Shown piece after piece: positions 8,977 to 18,025 of a DNA stretch of 64,000 nt (within the stretch, counting starts at the first letter, position 1; each line of letters begins with the position of its first letter). The notes under the pieces were generated by a model that did not search any database, was not told the DNA's origin, and worked only from the letters and a program-made list of their open reading frames with translations. Both the position numbers and the translations under genes were made by a program. This DNA is from Oscillospiraceae bacterium. GTDB taxonomy: Bacteria > Bacillota > Clostridia > Oscillospirales > Oscillospiraceae. The DNA lies in contig WRMH01000010.1 of NCBI GenBank assembly GCA_009777235.1, forward strand, positions 24,672-88,671, given 5' to 3'.

Positions 8977-9546
8977 ATGCATCATATCGTAACACATATG
9001 GGACAGTGCTTTACACCTCTTGAGCCGGAGATTGATAAAATATTGATCGAAGATATTGCACATTCATTATCGCTTTTGTGCCGCGCAAATGGTCATATAG
9101 ACAGGTTTTATTCAATAGCGCAGCATTCAATAAGCTGCGTATATGAAGCAAAAGCACGGGGCTATTCGGCCAGAGTGCAGCTTGCGTGCCTTATTCATGA
9201 CGGGAGCGAGGCTTACATATCGGATATTACACGACCTGTTAAAATGTATTTGCCGGAATATAAAATCATTGAGAAGCGTTTGCAAGATACTATATACACA
9301 AAATATTTAGGAGTGCCGCTTACAGAGGATGAATTTTTGGTAGTAGATGAAATAGACGGCAATATACTTATATGTGAGTTTCACGCGCTTTCAAGAAACA
9401 GAGAGCTTGTCGGAGCATACAAAACTCCAATCCCGGTTTTAAAAAGCTCTCCGTCATTTGAAACACGCCCAACAGAAGAAGTAGAAACTGAATTTCTCAA
9501 GGTTTATTATGGCGTTATGCACGCGGGCATAATACAAGGCAGATGA
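8977..9546 (+). CDS. HD-domain phosphohydrolase, YfbR-like
   Basis: Probable metal-dependent phosphohydrolase of 189 residues. The HD signature is visible: H in the FYSIAQHS helix, the central HDGSEAYISD (HD pair plus acidic residues), the early CFTPLEPEIDKILIEDIAHSL segment and a later Asp in VVDEIDGNIL. This order resembles 5'-deoxynucleotidase YfbR and the phage/bacterial HD hydrolases related to it. The actual substrate cannot be read from sequence. The ATG has TGGAG about 9 bases upstream and follows rsgA by 18 bases, so it is probably the last gene of the gmk-rsgA transcript. Confidence 0.75.
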   Translation: MHHIVTHMGQCFTPLEPEIDKILIEDIAHSLSLLCRANGHIDRFYSIAQHSISCVYEAKARGYSARVQLACLIHDGSEAYISDITRPVKMYLPEYKIIEKRLQDTIYTKYLGVPLTEDEFLVVDEIDGNILICEFHALSRNRELVGAYKTPIPVLKSSPSFETRPTEEVETEFLKVYYGVMHAGIIQGR

Positions 9547-9759
9547 GAAGATAGATGGCGTTTTGTGCTTATAACCGCGCAATCAAGCAAGCAGCAAAGC
9601 AGATTACCTGTGTTGTGCTGCTTACGCTCGTTAATCTTTTATCTTGTTGCGGTATATCGTCCTTATCTGAAAACCAGAATCTGACCACCCATAATTAAAC
9701 AAAATCTTTATTTTGTTTAATTATAGGTGGCGTTCCATATAGCACATTTTGCGTTTTTA
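9547..9759. other. Palindrome-rich gap upstream of xer
   Basis: There is no open frame with coding character here. It holds a loose inverted repeat (AGATTA near 9602 with TAATCT near 9631, followed by TTTTATC) that could end the upstream operon. It also holds the long perfect-looking palindrome at 9685-9730 and a small one (ATAGCA at 9739 with TGCTAT at 9760). The spacing and AT-richness are typical of a regulatory spacer; I see no RNA gene. Confidence 0.5.
9685..9730. repeat. 21-bp inverted repeat with 4-base loop
   Basis: The left arm (9685-9705) and right arm (9710-9730) are complementary at 20 of 21 positions around the loop CTTT. The ends are CCACC and GGTGG and the middle is an AT-rich stretch. 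In RNA it would form a very stable hairpin, but no T-run follows on either strand, so it is not a classic terminator. It sits 30 bases before the recombinase promoter. It could be a protein-binding palindrome, a transcript-end stabiliser, or a remnant of a small mobile element. Confidence 0.8.
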
Positions 9760-9768
9760 TGCTATAAT
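9760..9768 (+). promoter_or_regulatory. Extended -10 promoter for the recombinase gene
   Basis: TGCTATAAT is an exact extended -10 (TGn followed by the consensus hexamer at 9763-9768). The -35 region at 17 bases is poor, as is usual for extended -10 promoters. It gives a leader of roughly 110 bases before the proposed ATG at 9887. Confidence 0.5.
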
Positions 9769-9886
9769 GTGCCTTGTCAGTGGCTATCCCTTGCCTTTCA
9801 TATGCTGCCGCTTTCCTCTCGCGCAATGGCCGGACGCGCTGAATTATCTCCGCAAAAAGTTATGCTATTTGGAAATGAGCGTTTTT

Positions 9887-10891
9887 ATGGATTACAGAGC
9901 ACAGTCTCCCGAAATTATACGCGAGTTTTTGTTTTATCACGAAACTATCAAAGGACACTCGAAGAAAACTGTTGACGAGTATTTTCTTGACTTGCGGACA
10001 TTCTTTCGTTTTATGCTCATTCATAAAGGCATTGCAAATAGAGATATGCCTTTTGATGACTTGTCAATTGCGAACATTGACAAAGACTTTGTAAAGTCCG
10101 TTACTATAGCTGATGTGTACGAATATCTCGCCTTTCTCTCACGCGACAGAATAAAACACCATAAAAGCCGCTATGCTGAGTATGGACTAAGCGCGGCGAC
10201 CCGTGCGCGTAAAACAGCCGTTATACGCTCTTTTTATAAATACCTTACGCTCAAATCTACCAACAATAGGCTTAGTGAAAATCCTGTCGCCGACCTTGAC
10301 GCCCCGAAATTGCGAAAATCACTCCCCCGCTTTCTGAGCCTCGATGAAAGCCGTAAATTACTCGGCAGTGTTGATGGCACATTTCGCGAGAGGGATTTTT
10401 GTATTTTGACGATTTTTCTAAATTGCGGACTGCGTATTTCCGAACTGGCAAACTTAAACCTTACTGATTTGCGTGAAGACTCCCTTCGAGTGCTCGGCAA
10501 AGGAAATAAAGAGCGCATAGTCTATCTAAATGATGCCTGCGCCGCCGCCATAAACGACTATCTTTTATCGCGCAAAACAATTACGGCTATAGACACTCGC
10601 GCGCTGTTTCTCTCAAGCCGCCGCACAAGGATAAGCACATCAAACATTCACAGCCTTGTAAAGAGACATATAATGGTGGCAGGGCTTGATAAAACCAAGT
10701 ATTCATCCCACAAATTACGCCATACGGCGGCGACACTCATGCTAAAAAGCGGCGTCGATGTCAGGACATTGCAGGAACTGCTCGGACATGAACATCTGAA
10801 TACTACGCAAATTTATACGCATATAGAAAACAGCAGCCTCAAAGAGGCCGCCATGAAATCTCCCCTATCTGATTATCATAAAACAAAATAA
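9887..10891 (+). CDS. xerC: Tyrosine recombinase, XerC-type
   Basis: Site-specific DNA recombinase, probably resolving chromosome dimers at dif together with a partner. The N-terminal SAM-like core-binding domain is recognisable (LFYHETIKGHSKKTVDEYFLD and ARKTAVIRSFYKYL). The catalytic domain shows the first Arg in NCGLRISELANL, the Lys in GKGNKERIVYL, HKLRHTAATLML (His and Arg), the second His in LLGHEHLNTTQIYTH and the nucleophile Tyr in the same block. The frame is open from 9749, but the first 46 residues look unlike the family. The ATG at 9887 begins with MDYRAQSPEIIREFL, matching XerC-like starts in Clostridia; the ATG at 9875 is an alternative. It converges on leuS. Confidence 0.85.
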   Translation: MDYRAQSPEIIREFLFYHETIKGHSKKTVDEYFLDLRTFFRFMLIHKGIANRDMPFDDLSIANIDKDFVKSVTIADVYEYLAFLSRDRIKHHKSRYAEYGLSAATRARKTAVIRSFYKYLTLKSTNNRLSENPVADLDAPKLRKSLPRFLSLDESRKLLGSVDGTFRERDFCILTIFLNCGLRISELANLNLTDLREDSLRVLGKGNKERIVYLNDACAAAINDYLLSRKTITAIDTRALFLSSRRTRISTSNIHSLVKRHIMVAGLDKTKYSSHKLRHTAATLMLKSGVDVRTLQELLGHEHLNTTQIYTHIENSSLKEAAMKSPLSDYHKTK

Positions 10892-11011
10892 TTTCCGCCG
10901 GGACAACGCAAAGATGAAGCGTCAGATATTTTGCCTCACGAGCAAAAAACGCAAAAAGCTTCATTTGAAAGTCTTGCCAACCCCTCACAACAGGCACAAA
11001 TAAGCACATAA

Positions 11012-13408
11012 TCAGCAAACAATAATGTTTACGAGCCTATTTTTTACAACGATTGTTTTTGTGATTTGCTTGCCCTCTATGTGTCGGGCAATTTTTTCGT
11101 CCGCTTTTGCTTTTTCAATGAGAAAATCGTCATCACAATCCGGCGGTACTTTTATGGTAGAGCGCAGCTTGCCAAGCACTTGAACGGCAATCTCAATCTG
11201 CGCTTCTATGGTTTTACTCTCATCATGCTCCGGCCAAGCCTCTTTTGCCGCATAGCCGCCAAAACCCTGCATTTCCCAAAGTTCTTCAGCAATATGTGGA
11301 GCAAAGGGCGAAAGCAGCGTCAGCAGCACCTTATAATCGCCCTGTGTGGGCGGCGTTATGTAAAAGTCGTTTACAAGTGCCATTAGAGTAGCAATTGCCG
11401 TGTTAAATTTTAGGTTTTCAATATCATTGCCAACCTTTTTAATGGCGCGGTGTATAGCGGCTTCGTGGCTTGAATCGGCGTCTTTTAAGATTGCTCCATC
11501 GGCTGCGAGATTCCATATGCGATCTAAAAATCGTTTGCAGCCCTTTACCGCCTGACTCGACCATGCCGCAGTTTTTTCAAAGTCGCCGATAAACATGATA
11601 TACAGGCGCAAAGTGTCCGCCCCATACTCATTTATGTAGTCGTCGGGATTTATGACATTGCCTCGTGATTTGCTCATTTTCTGGTTGTCCTCGGCAAGAA
11701 TCATGCCTTGACTGGTGCGTTTATTATAAGGCTCCGCAGTAGGCACTACTCCAATGTCATAGAGAAACTTGTGCCAGAAACGCGAATAGAGCAAATGGAG
11801 CGTTGTGTGTTCCATTCCTCCGTTATACCAGTCTACCGGAGTCCAGTAAGAAAGCGCATCCCTACCGGCCAAGGCGGTATCGTTATGCGGATCGGTATAA
11901 CGCAGAAAATACCAACTCGAGCCCGCCCATTGCGGCATAGTGTCCGTTTCGCGTTTTGCAGGTCCTTTGCACTTCGGGCATACGGTAGAAATCCAATCCG
12001 TCATGGCGGCAAGCGGGCTCTCCCCTGTTTCGGTAGTCTCGTAATTTTCTATCTCCGGCAATAAGAGTGGCAAGTCGCTTTCGGATAGCGGCACATAACC
12101 GCATTTCTCGCAGTTTACAATAGGTATTGGCTCACCCCAATATCTCTGACGCGAGAACACCCAGTCACGAAGTTTGAAATTTACCGTTTCTTCGCCCAAG
12201 CCCTCTTTCGCGAGCCATTTTGTGATCTTTACCTTAGCATCTTCGACGCTTAGACCGTTTAAAATACCGGAATTTACCATTATACCGCTATCACAATCTA
12301 CATATGCCTCTTTGCTTATGTCGCCGCCTGAAACAACCTCAACAATAGGCAAATTATATATTTTTGCAAATTCCCAGTCGCGTGTATCGTGTCCCGGCAC
12401 AGCCATAATTGCGCCCGTACCGTAGGACGCGAGCACATAGTCGGAAATAAATATTGGAATCTCTTTGTTTGTAACAGGATTTACCGCCCGTATGCCTTTT
12501 AGCTCAACGCCGCTTTTTTCTTTAACAAGTTCAGTGCGCTCAAAATCCGACTTCTTTGCCGCCAAGGCTTGATATGCTTTGATCTCATCAGGATTATCCA
12601 ATGTCCATTTTTGCAGCAGCGGGTGTTCGGGAGACATAACCATATACGTCGCGCCATATAATGTATCCTGACGTGTCGTAAACACCTGTATCGTATCGCC
12701 GGATGTCGTCATAAAATCAATACGCGCACCGACCGATCTGCCTATCCAATTGCGCTGCTGAGCCTTGACCCTCTCAACATAATCAACCGTGTCTAAATCA
12801 TCAATGAGCCTTTGGGCATATTTTGTTATTTTGAGCATCCATTGGCTTTTCTCGCGCCTTACTATATCAGCCCCGCAGCGTTCGCAAACATTGTCCACAA
12901 CTTCTTCATTAGCCAAAACGCACTTGCAGGACGTACACCAATTGACGGGTATAAGCGCTTTGTATGCCAGCCCGGCATCGAACATCTTTAAAAATATCCA
13001 CTGTGTCCACTTATAGTAGCTCGGGTCTGTGGTATCAACGCATCTTTCCCAGTCAAAGCTATAACCAAGCCTTTTAAGCTGCCCTGTAAATTTTGCGATG
13101 TTATCCCGGGTCACGGCAGCGGGGTGGATTTTGTTTTTGATCGCATAATTTTCCGTAGGCAGACCGAAAGCGTCAAATCCTATGGGAAACAGTACATTAA
13201 AGCCTTGCATACGCCTTTTCCTTGCGACTATGTCCATAGCTGTAAAGGGACGCGGATGCCCTACATGAAGGCCAGTGCCGGATGGATAAGGAAACTCGAT
13301 GAGGACATAGAACTTCGGTCTCTCTCCCCCATTTGACGCGCAAAAAGCCTTTTCATCATCCCACTTTTTTTGCCACTTACTTTCAATACCCGTAAAATCG
13401 TATTTCAT
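11012..13408 (-). CDS. leuS: Leucyl-tRNA synthetase
   Basis: Charges tRNA-Leu. This class I synthetase has 798 residues (the usual size is about 805). The HIGH box is in [13 protein letters not shown] (about residue 45), and the editing CP1 domain is present ([14 protein letters not shown]). Zinc-type Cys pairs appear in CTSCKC and CERCGA and again in CEKCGY and CPKC. The KMSKS loop reads KMSKSRGN. The anticodon-binding domain and a C-terminal extension complete the protein. The ATG at 13408 starts with [13 protein letters not shown], the family start, with GGCGG about 6 bases upstream; an in-frame extension to 13477 has no support. It is last in the smc-to-leuS run, 148 bases after rsfS. I see no T-box antiterminator motif in that gap. 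Confidence 0.97.
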   Translation of the reverse strand: MKYDFTGIESKWQKKWDDEKAFCASNGGERPKFYVLIEFPYPSGTGLHVGHPRPFTAMDIVARKRRMQGFNVLFPIGFDAFGLPTENYAIKNKIHPAAVTRDNIAKFTGQLKRLGYSFDWERCVDTTDPSYYKWTQWIFLKMFDAGLAYKALIPVNWCTSCKCVLANEEVVDNVCERCGADIVRREKSQWMLKITKYAQRLIDDLDTVDYVERVKAQQRNWIGRSVGARIDFMTTSGDTIQVFTTRQDTLYGATYMVMSPEHPLLQKWTLDNPDEIKAYQALAAKKSDFERTELVKEKSGVELKGIRAVNPVTNKEIPIFISDYVLASYGTGAIMAVPGHDTRDWEFAKIYNLPIVEVVSGGDISKEAYVDCDSGIMVNSGILNGLSVEDAKVKITKWLAKEGLGEETVNFKLRDWVFSRQRYWGEPIPIVNCEKCGYVPLSESDLPLLLPEIENYETTETGESPLAAMTDWISTVCPKCKGPAKRETDTMPQWAGSSWYFLRYTDPHNDTALAGRDALSYWTPVDWYNGGMEHTTLHLLYSRFWHKFLYDIGVVPTAEPYNKRTSQGMILAEDNQKMSKSRGNVINPDDYINEYGADTLRLYIMFIGDFEKTAAWSSQAVKGCKRFLDRIWNLAADGAILKDADSSHEAAIHRAIKKVGNDIENLKFNTAIATLMALVNDFYITPPTQGDYKVLLTLLSPFAPHIAEELWEMQGFGGYAAKEAWPEHDESKTIEAQIEIAVQVLGKLRSTIKVPPDCDDDFLIEKAKADEKIARHIEGKQITKTIVVKNRLVNIIVC

Positions 13409-13424
13409 ATTAAACCGCCATTTC

Positions 13425-13475
13425 GCAGGCGACACAAATAGTTGAAAATGTGCGCGCTCATCGTTTTTCGCCTGC
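13425..13475 (-). promoter_or_regulatory. Inverted repeat in the leuS leader
   Basis: GCAGGCGA (13425-13432) and TCGCCTGC (13468-13475) form an 8-bp perfect stem around 35 bases. The stem ends about 16 bases before the leuS ATG, just upstream of the GGCGG ribosome site. It could modulate access to that site. There is no U-run, so it is not a terminator. Confidence 0.4.
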
Positions 13476-13555
13476 AAAATGATAAGCGTTTTATGATTTT
13501 AAGTACGCTCTCCGGCGTTATTTCAAAGTGCGCTTTGGGGCGGCACCGGCAAGTC

Positions 13556-13912
13556 TCATTTGAGTATCGGCTCTATATCAACATCTTCGGCATCGCTCCA
13601 CAGGCGTTCCAATGTGTAAAACTCACGGGCTTCCCGTAAAAACAAATGTACCACCAAAGAGCCGTAGTCCAATAATGCCCACTGATTTGCTCTTGCGCCT
13701 TCTACGCGCAAGAGAGTCTCGCCCTGCTCGCCAAGCACTCTTGCAAGCTCATCCGACAAGGTCTTTAGGTGCACTTCGGACCCTGCCGTACAAATAATAA
13801 AGTAATCGGCAAGAATCGTGACATCGGTGGTTCGCAGAAGTTTTATATCCTGCGCCATCTTTGCGTCGAGCGCTTTCACGGCAATTGCCGCAATTTCATT
13901 AGCAGTGAGCAT
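13556..13912 (-). CDS. rsfS: Ribosomal silencing factor RsfS
   Basis: Binds ribosomal protein L14 and blocks subunit joining during nutrient limitation. It has 118 residues with the whole family pattern: a helix containing AIAVKALDAKMAQDI, then VTILADYFIICTAGSEVHLKTLSDEL, the Gly-Ala-Trp segment VEGARANQWALLDYGSLVVHLF, and REFYTLERLWSDAE near the end. It lies downstream of nadD-yqeK and the LCP gene, the classical nadD-yqeK-rsfS neighbourhood of Firmicutes with an LCP gene inserted. Confidence 0.96.
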   Translation of the reverse strand: MLTANEIAAIAVKALDAKMAQDIKLLRTTDVTILADYFIICTAGSEVHLKTLSDELARVLGEQGETLLRVEGARANQWALLDYGSLVVHLFLREAREFYTLERLWSDAEDVDIEPILK

Positions 13913-13957
13913 TAGCAGATAAAAATCCTTTCAAAGCAATGATTATACACAAAAATC

Positions 13958-15388
13958 TTATGGTCTCCAGTCAATGGTGCCTTTCCAATTCCCATCGGTG
14001 ACATATAGTCTCTTTGAGTCATTATCGTAGGTCAGAATACTCACATCATCGGCAGTTATTGTCGCGTAAAACGGACTGAGTTTGGTATTTACAATCTCCA
14101 GCCACTCATCAACTTTGATAGCGACAAACTCACCTCTGTAGTAAAGCTCTCCCGGCAATGTGTAAAAGTTTATGTCTGAAGGATTGATATCCAAAAACTC
14201 ACGGCCCAATCTCACAACAGATTCCATTTCAAGGTTGGTTTTTGTACGGTTAAAGAATATGTCAGCGTAGGTAGAGATGTTTATTGAGCCTTTTTTTGCG
14301 AGTATTTGCTCAATAGCGGCCTTTAAAAAGTTTTGTTGATTTTGTATTCTCCATAAGTCTCCCTTATTAACCTCATCTACAAATCTGATTCGCATGACGC
14401 CCATTGCCTGATGGCCTGTCAGCAAGCGGCTGCCTTTCGGCACGACATAATGCAGATCGTTTTCTTCATCATAAAAATCTATGTCTACCGGGACATTAAA
14501 AGTTACCCCGCCTATATCGTCAATCAATCTGCTAAACGCCGACATATTGATAGTTATCCAAAAGTCCAGCTCAAACCCCAGCATATCCGAAAAATATCTG
14601 CTCGTGTCTTTCATTACCGCTTGATATGCGCTGTCGTCTCTTCCATGCCTATTTATCATGCTTGCCTGAACATAATTTGCTTTTTTCATCCAATAGCTAT
14701 TTTCCCACGGCACATTCAGTAATGTATCCCGGGGTATGTTTACGACTTCTAATGTATGATCTTCCATATTGAACGAAGCAACCATTATGGTGTCCGTCAA
14801 ACCACCTGCAATACCCATAATCAGAAATGTAATTTGGTCGGTGTTGCGTATCTCGTCGAGCGGAGGCAAAGGTGCATCATCCTTCACGCCTGGGATTCTT
14901 ACGGGCGGTAGCGGGTTGCCTTGCTCATCTGTACCCGGCGATTCAACGTCTATTCCCGGAACAATCCCTGAACCCGCTAAGTGGGTGTCGCTGATATAGT
15001 AAAAATAGCTGAAAAACGGCTCGACCTTCCACCATATGATTGCCATAGTAGTGGCAAGGAGCAAAACGATGCATAGCACGGTACTTATAATCGAAATTAC
15101 TTTAACCTTGCCGGATACACGCGATAATAATACAAGTATTATAAAACCAAGCGTCGCGCCTGTGATGGCGATAGCTTTAATCTGCAGCGACAACTTGAAA
15201 ATTACGATCAGGGCTATAAGCAAAAACACGGCAACAGCGGCCAATACAACAAACGCAGCACTGCCTTGTGATGATGATCGTTTAATATGCCGCGCGCCGT
15301 TTTCCGGGCTCGCATTGTTTGAGTTTACGCTTCTTTTTGCCGTGCGCGAAGTCTCTCCGCCGCTTCGTCTGTTGCCGCTCCGCTTCAT
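13958..15388 (-). CDS. LytR-CpsA-Psr (LCP) family wall-polymer ligase
   Basis: Membrane phosphotransferase that attaches teichoic-acid-like or capsular polymers to peptidoglycan. The N-terminus is basic and cytoplasmic (about 1-42) and is followed by three close membrane helices (about 43-68, 72-95 and 96-122) rather than the single one of many LCP proteins. The LCP domain (about 185-400) carries the family's polyprenyl-phosphate pocket residues, including an Asp-Thr-Ile strand (TDTIMVASFN), NIPRDTLL, the RLIDDIGGVTFNVP segment, and MRIRFVDEVNKGDLWRIQNQ with conserved Arg residues. A short extra domain closes the protein. The start shares one base with the nadD-yqeK stop (TAATG). Confidence 0.9.
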   Translation of the reverse strand: MKRSGNRRSGGETSRTAKRSVNSNNASPENGARHIKRSSSQGSAAFVVLAAVAVFLLIALIVIFKLSLQIKAIAITGATLGFIILVLLSRVSGKVKVISIISTVLCIVLLLATTMAIIWWKVEPFFSYFYYISDTHLAGSGIVPGIDVESPGTDEQGNPLPPVRIPGVKDDAPLPPLDEIRNTDQITFLIMGIAGGLTDTIMVASFNMEDHTLEVVNIPRDTLLNVPWENSYWMKKANYVQASMINRHGRDDSAYQAVMKDTSRYFSDMLGFELDFWITINMSAFSRLIDDIGGVTFNVPVDIDFYDEENDLHYVVPKGSRLLTGHQAMGVMRIRFVDEVNKGDLWRIQNQQNFLKAAIEQILAKKGSINISTYADIFFNRTKTNLEMESVVRLGREFLDINPSDINFYTLPGELYYRGEFVAIKVDEWLEIVNTKLSPFYATITADDVSILTYDNDSKRLYVTDGNWKGTIDWRP

Positions 15389-16497
15389 TATGTTGTTACC
15401 TTTCTTTTGGATACGCCCATTAAGTCCTCAAGAGCCTCATATGTAGATTTGTTTGGAGTTATGCCCTTGTCTGCCAAATCGCTTATAACCATATTTAACC
15501 CCATGATCATCGCTTTGTTAATATCTTCATAAGCAAGCCTTCTCATTTGCTCCACGTTTTCATAATCCCTTGTCAGTTCAATATAATCGGCCACATAGAT
15601 AATCTTATCGAGCAGTGTCATGCCGGGCGAGCCTGTTGTGTGTAATTTAATAGCCTCCGCGACTTCATCAGAAACGCCAAACATAGATTTTGCGAGCAGT
15701 GCCGCCGTCAATGGGTGCAGTATTTTAGCTTCGTTAATATTGTAACTATTTGTGTAACTATTTGTAATTATTCTATGCTCTGCAATTATACACAAATTTT
15801 CATTAAAATCAAGCCTTTTTGTAATATCGTGTAAAATTGCCGCTTCGCGGGCATCGTCAACGCTTGCGTTCCAACGCTTGGCAAGCTCTGCGGCCGCCTT
15901 TTCGGTTTCTTTTACGTGCAAAATACGACCCGGGTCAAGCATTGAGTATGCCTCATCGCGAAGCCACTTCCAATTTGGTTTTGCGTTATATAGCCTGTGT
16001 TGAATTATGAGCTTGTAATTTGCCCCGCAAATATATTGATCGCCCTCACGCTCAGGCAATAAGCCGCGCAGCGTTGTTGATGAAATATCAACAATATCAC
16101 GCCTTAGCAAAACAGGTTCTGCGGCGGAGAGCAGCTTGTCGCTCTGCTTCCATGTATCGAGAGAGTCATACATATCGTTTCCTACGAGTAAATACAGCTT
16201 TGCGTCGGGATACTCCTTTTGTATTTGGGTGACCGTATCAATTGTGTAATTATTTTCCGCGCTGTATATTTCCATATCGGATACAATTGTATTTTCTATA
16301 TCGCAAAACGCGTTTTTCGTCATTTGCAGCCGTATATCGGGACTTGGCGTAAAAAGAGGCATATTCTTGTGCGGTGATGTGCCGGTAGGTATCACAATGA
16401 CAAGATCAAGGCTCTTCTCCCCTATTGCCCTTGCCGCCGCCGCCGTATGCCCGATATGCGGCGGATTGAAAGCTCCGCCAAAAATCCCTATTTTCAC
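15388..16497 (-). CDS. Fused NadD nicotinate-nucleotide adenylyltransferase and YqeK HD hydrolase
   Basis: A single 369-residue frame joins two proteins that are usually separate neighbours. Residues about 1-180 are NadD, which makes deamido-NAD: nucleotidyltransferase motif GGAFNPPHIGH, PTGTSPHK, and the SSTTLR signature near 140. Residues about 185-369 are YqeK, a diadenosine-tetraphosphate hydrolase of the HD family: the HVKETEKAAAELAKRW helix, ILHDITKR (HD pair), ILHPLTAALLAK, IKLHTTG and YVADYIE. No stop or start-like gap lies between them. The stop overlaps the LCP start by one base. Fusion suggests that both activities are made in equal amounts; both act on adenylylated compounds. Confidence 0.92.
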   Translation of the reverse strand: MKIGIFGGAFNPPHIGHTAAAARAIGEKSLDLVIVIPTGTSPHKNMPLFTPSPDIRLQMTKNAFCDIENTIVSDMEIYSAENNYTIDTVTQIQKEYPDAKLYLLVGNDMYDSLDTWKQSDKLLSAAEPVLLRRDIVDISSTTLRGLLPEREGDQYICGANYKLIIQHRLYNAKPNWKWLRDEAYSMLDPGRILHVKETEKAAAELAKRWNASVDDAREAAILHDITKRLDFNENLCIIAEHRIITNSYTNSYNINEAKILHPLTAALLAKSMFGVSDEVAEAIKLHTTGSPGMTLLDKIIYVADYIELTRDYENVEQMRRLAYEDINKAMIMGLNMVISDLADKGITPNKSTYEALEDLMGVSKRKVTT

Positions 16498-17114
16498 TCT
16501 TTTTTGCCACCTTCTCTCACGGATAACTCATATGTCTCGAGAGCTAAGTAAAACTCGCGTAATGCGATACCTCTGTGTGATATGGAATTTTTTTCCTCAT
16601 GCGAAAGCTCCGCCATTGTTTTGGTCATTTTGTCGGGTATGAAAACCGGGTCGTATCCAAATCCATTATTGCCGCGAGGCGCTGTTGATATTTTGCCGCC
16701 GCACTCGCCGGTGGCGGTGATGATCTCGCCCGAAGGGAAAGCGCATACAATGGTACAGACGAATTTTGCGGCTCGATGTTCCGCTTTTTCCATTTTTGAT
16801 AGTAAATATATACATCTTTGTTCCGAAGTCAGACTTTCACCGCCATAGGTGGCGGTGTGCAAGCCGGGCTCGCCTCGGAGCGCATGGACAACAAGCCCTG
16901 AATCATCCGCTATTGCCGGCATACCCGAAACTTTGCATATCGCGCGCGCTTTTAGCGCGGCATTTTCAAAAAATGTATCACCTGTTTCCAAAATATCAAT
17001 GGTTATGCCGAGCTCGCCGCGGCTGATGACAGATATTCCGAGCTTTGCGAGTATGTCGCGCATCTCTGCTATTTTCCCCGGATTGGAGGTTGCAAGAACA
17101 TATGTCATACTCAT
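16494..17114 (-). CDS. rdgB: XTP/dITP pyrophosphatase (house-cleaning NTPase)
   Basis: Hydrolyses non-canonical purine triphosphates so that they do not enter nucleic acids. It has 206 residues of the Ham1/RdgB family: the substrate loop TSNPGKIAEM at the start, the catalytic ADDSGLVVHAL with GEPGLHTATYGG, the FGYDPVFIPD motif, and SHRGIAL near the end. It overlaps the ftsY stop (ATGA style) and the nadD-yqeK start by 4 bases. A second Met at position 3 is an alternative start. Confidence 0.95.
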   Translation of the reverse strand: MSMTYVLATSNPGKIAEMRDILAKLGISVISRGELGITIDILETGDTFFENAALKARAICKVSGMPAIADDSGLVVHALRGEPGLHTATYGGESLTSEQRCIYLLSKMEKAEHRAAKFVCTIVCAFPSGEIITATGECGGKISTAPRGNNGFGYDPVFIPDKMTKTMAELSHEEKNSISHRGIALREFYLALETYELSVREGGKKE

Positions 17115-18025
17115 GATAATATTGCCTCCGTGAAATCGCCCGCATTAAAATCCATTAAGTCGGTCACTTTCTCGCCGATACCAATGAGCTTTACGGGTAC
17201 GTCAATCTCTGCCGCTATGGCATAAACAATGCCGCCCTTTGCCGTGCCGTCAAGTTTAGTGAGTATGATACCCGTAATATCCGCAGCTTCCTTAAACAAA
17301 AGCGCTTGCCTGAGGCCGTTTTGCCCGGTTGCGGCATCAACTACCAACAATATTTCAAGATCAGCCTCGGGCAGCTCGCGATTGATTATGCGGCAAATCT
17401 TGCGAAGTTCATTCATGAGATTTGATTTATTATGGAGCCTTCCCGCTGTGTCGCAAATAAGTATATCGGTCTTACGCGCTTTTGCGGCACATATTGCGTC
17501 AAATATAACCGAAGCGGGGTCTGACCCTTCCTCGCGGCGTATAATATCCGCGCCGCTGCGCGTTGCCCAAAGGGAAAGCTGTTCGCCGGCAGCAGCGCGA
17601 AACGTGTCGCCCGCGCACAGCAATACGCTCTTGCCGGAGGATGCAAACCTTGCGGCGAGCTTGCCCGCGGTAGTCGTCTTTCCTACTCCGTTGACGCCGA
17701 CAATCAAAATTACCGATGGCGCAGTTTCCAATTTCAGCGCGGCGGAGTGAGTTAATTTATCGGAAAGTATCCGCGCCAACGCCTTTTTTATTTCGAAAAT
17801 ACCTTTAAGGCCATCTTTGATAACCGTTTCTTTAAGCTCATCTACCGCGCAAGTTGCAAGCTGTGCGCCCACATCGGCCAAAATAAGCGTTTCTTCAAGC
17901 AAATCAAAGAAATCGTCGTTTGCCCCCGTAAAAGACGCAAGTGCCGCGCCAATTTGACGGGATGTTTTTGACAGTCCTGATTTTAGTCTGCCGAGCGCGC
18001 CTTGCACGCTTTTAAAAGGTTCCAT
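17111..18025 (-). CDS. ftsY: Signal recognition particle receptor FtsY
   Basis: SRP receptor GTPase that docks ribosome-SRP complexes at the membrane. The N domain covers about residues 1-95, and the G domain carries GVNGVGKTTTAGKLA, the DTFRAAAGEQL insert motif, DTAGRLHNK and TKLDGTAKGG, with the closing GIGEKVTDLMDF. It has 304 residues and essentially no acidic A domain, so it is an NG-type FtsY like those of many Firmicutes. It starts within the smc stop (TAATG). smc-ftsY adjacency is normal, but rnc, usually directly upstream of smc, lies about 6.6 kb away here. Confidence 0.96.
   Translation of the reverse strand: MEPFKSVQGALGRLKSGLSKTSRQIGAALASFTGANDDFFDLLEETLILADVGAQLATCAVDELKETVIKDGLKGIFEIKKALARILSDKLTHSAALKLETAPSVILIVGVNGVGKTTTAGKLAARFASSGKSVLLCAGDTFRAAAGEQLSLWATRSGADIIRREEGSDPASVIFDAICAAKARKTDILICDTAGRLHNKSNLMNELRKICRIINRELPEADLEILLVVDAATGQNGLRQALLFKEAADITGIILTKLDGTAKGGIVYAIAAEIDVPVKLIGIGEKVTDLMDFNAGDFTEAILS

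Noticed and set aside
9749..9886. Longer N-terminus for the XerC-type recombinase
   Set aside because: The extra 46 residues (Cys- and Pro-rich) do not resemble the family and cover the promoter region.
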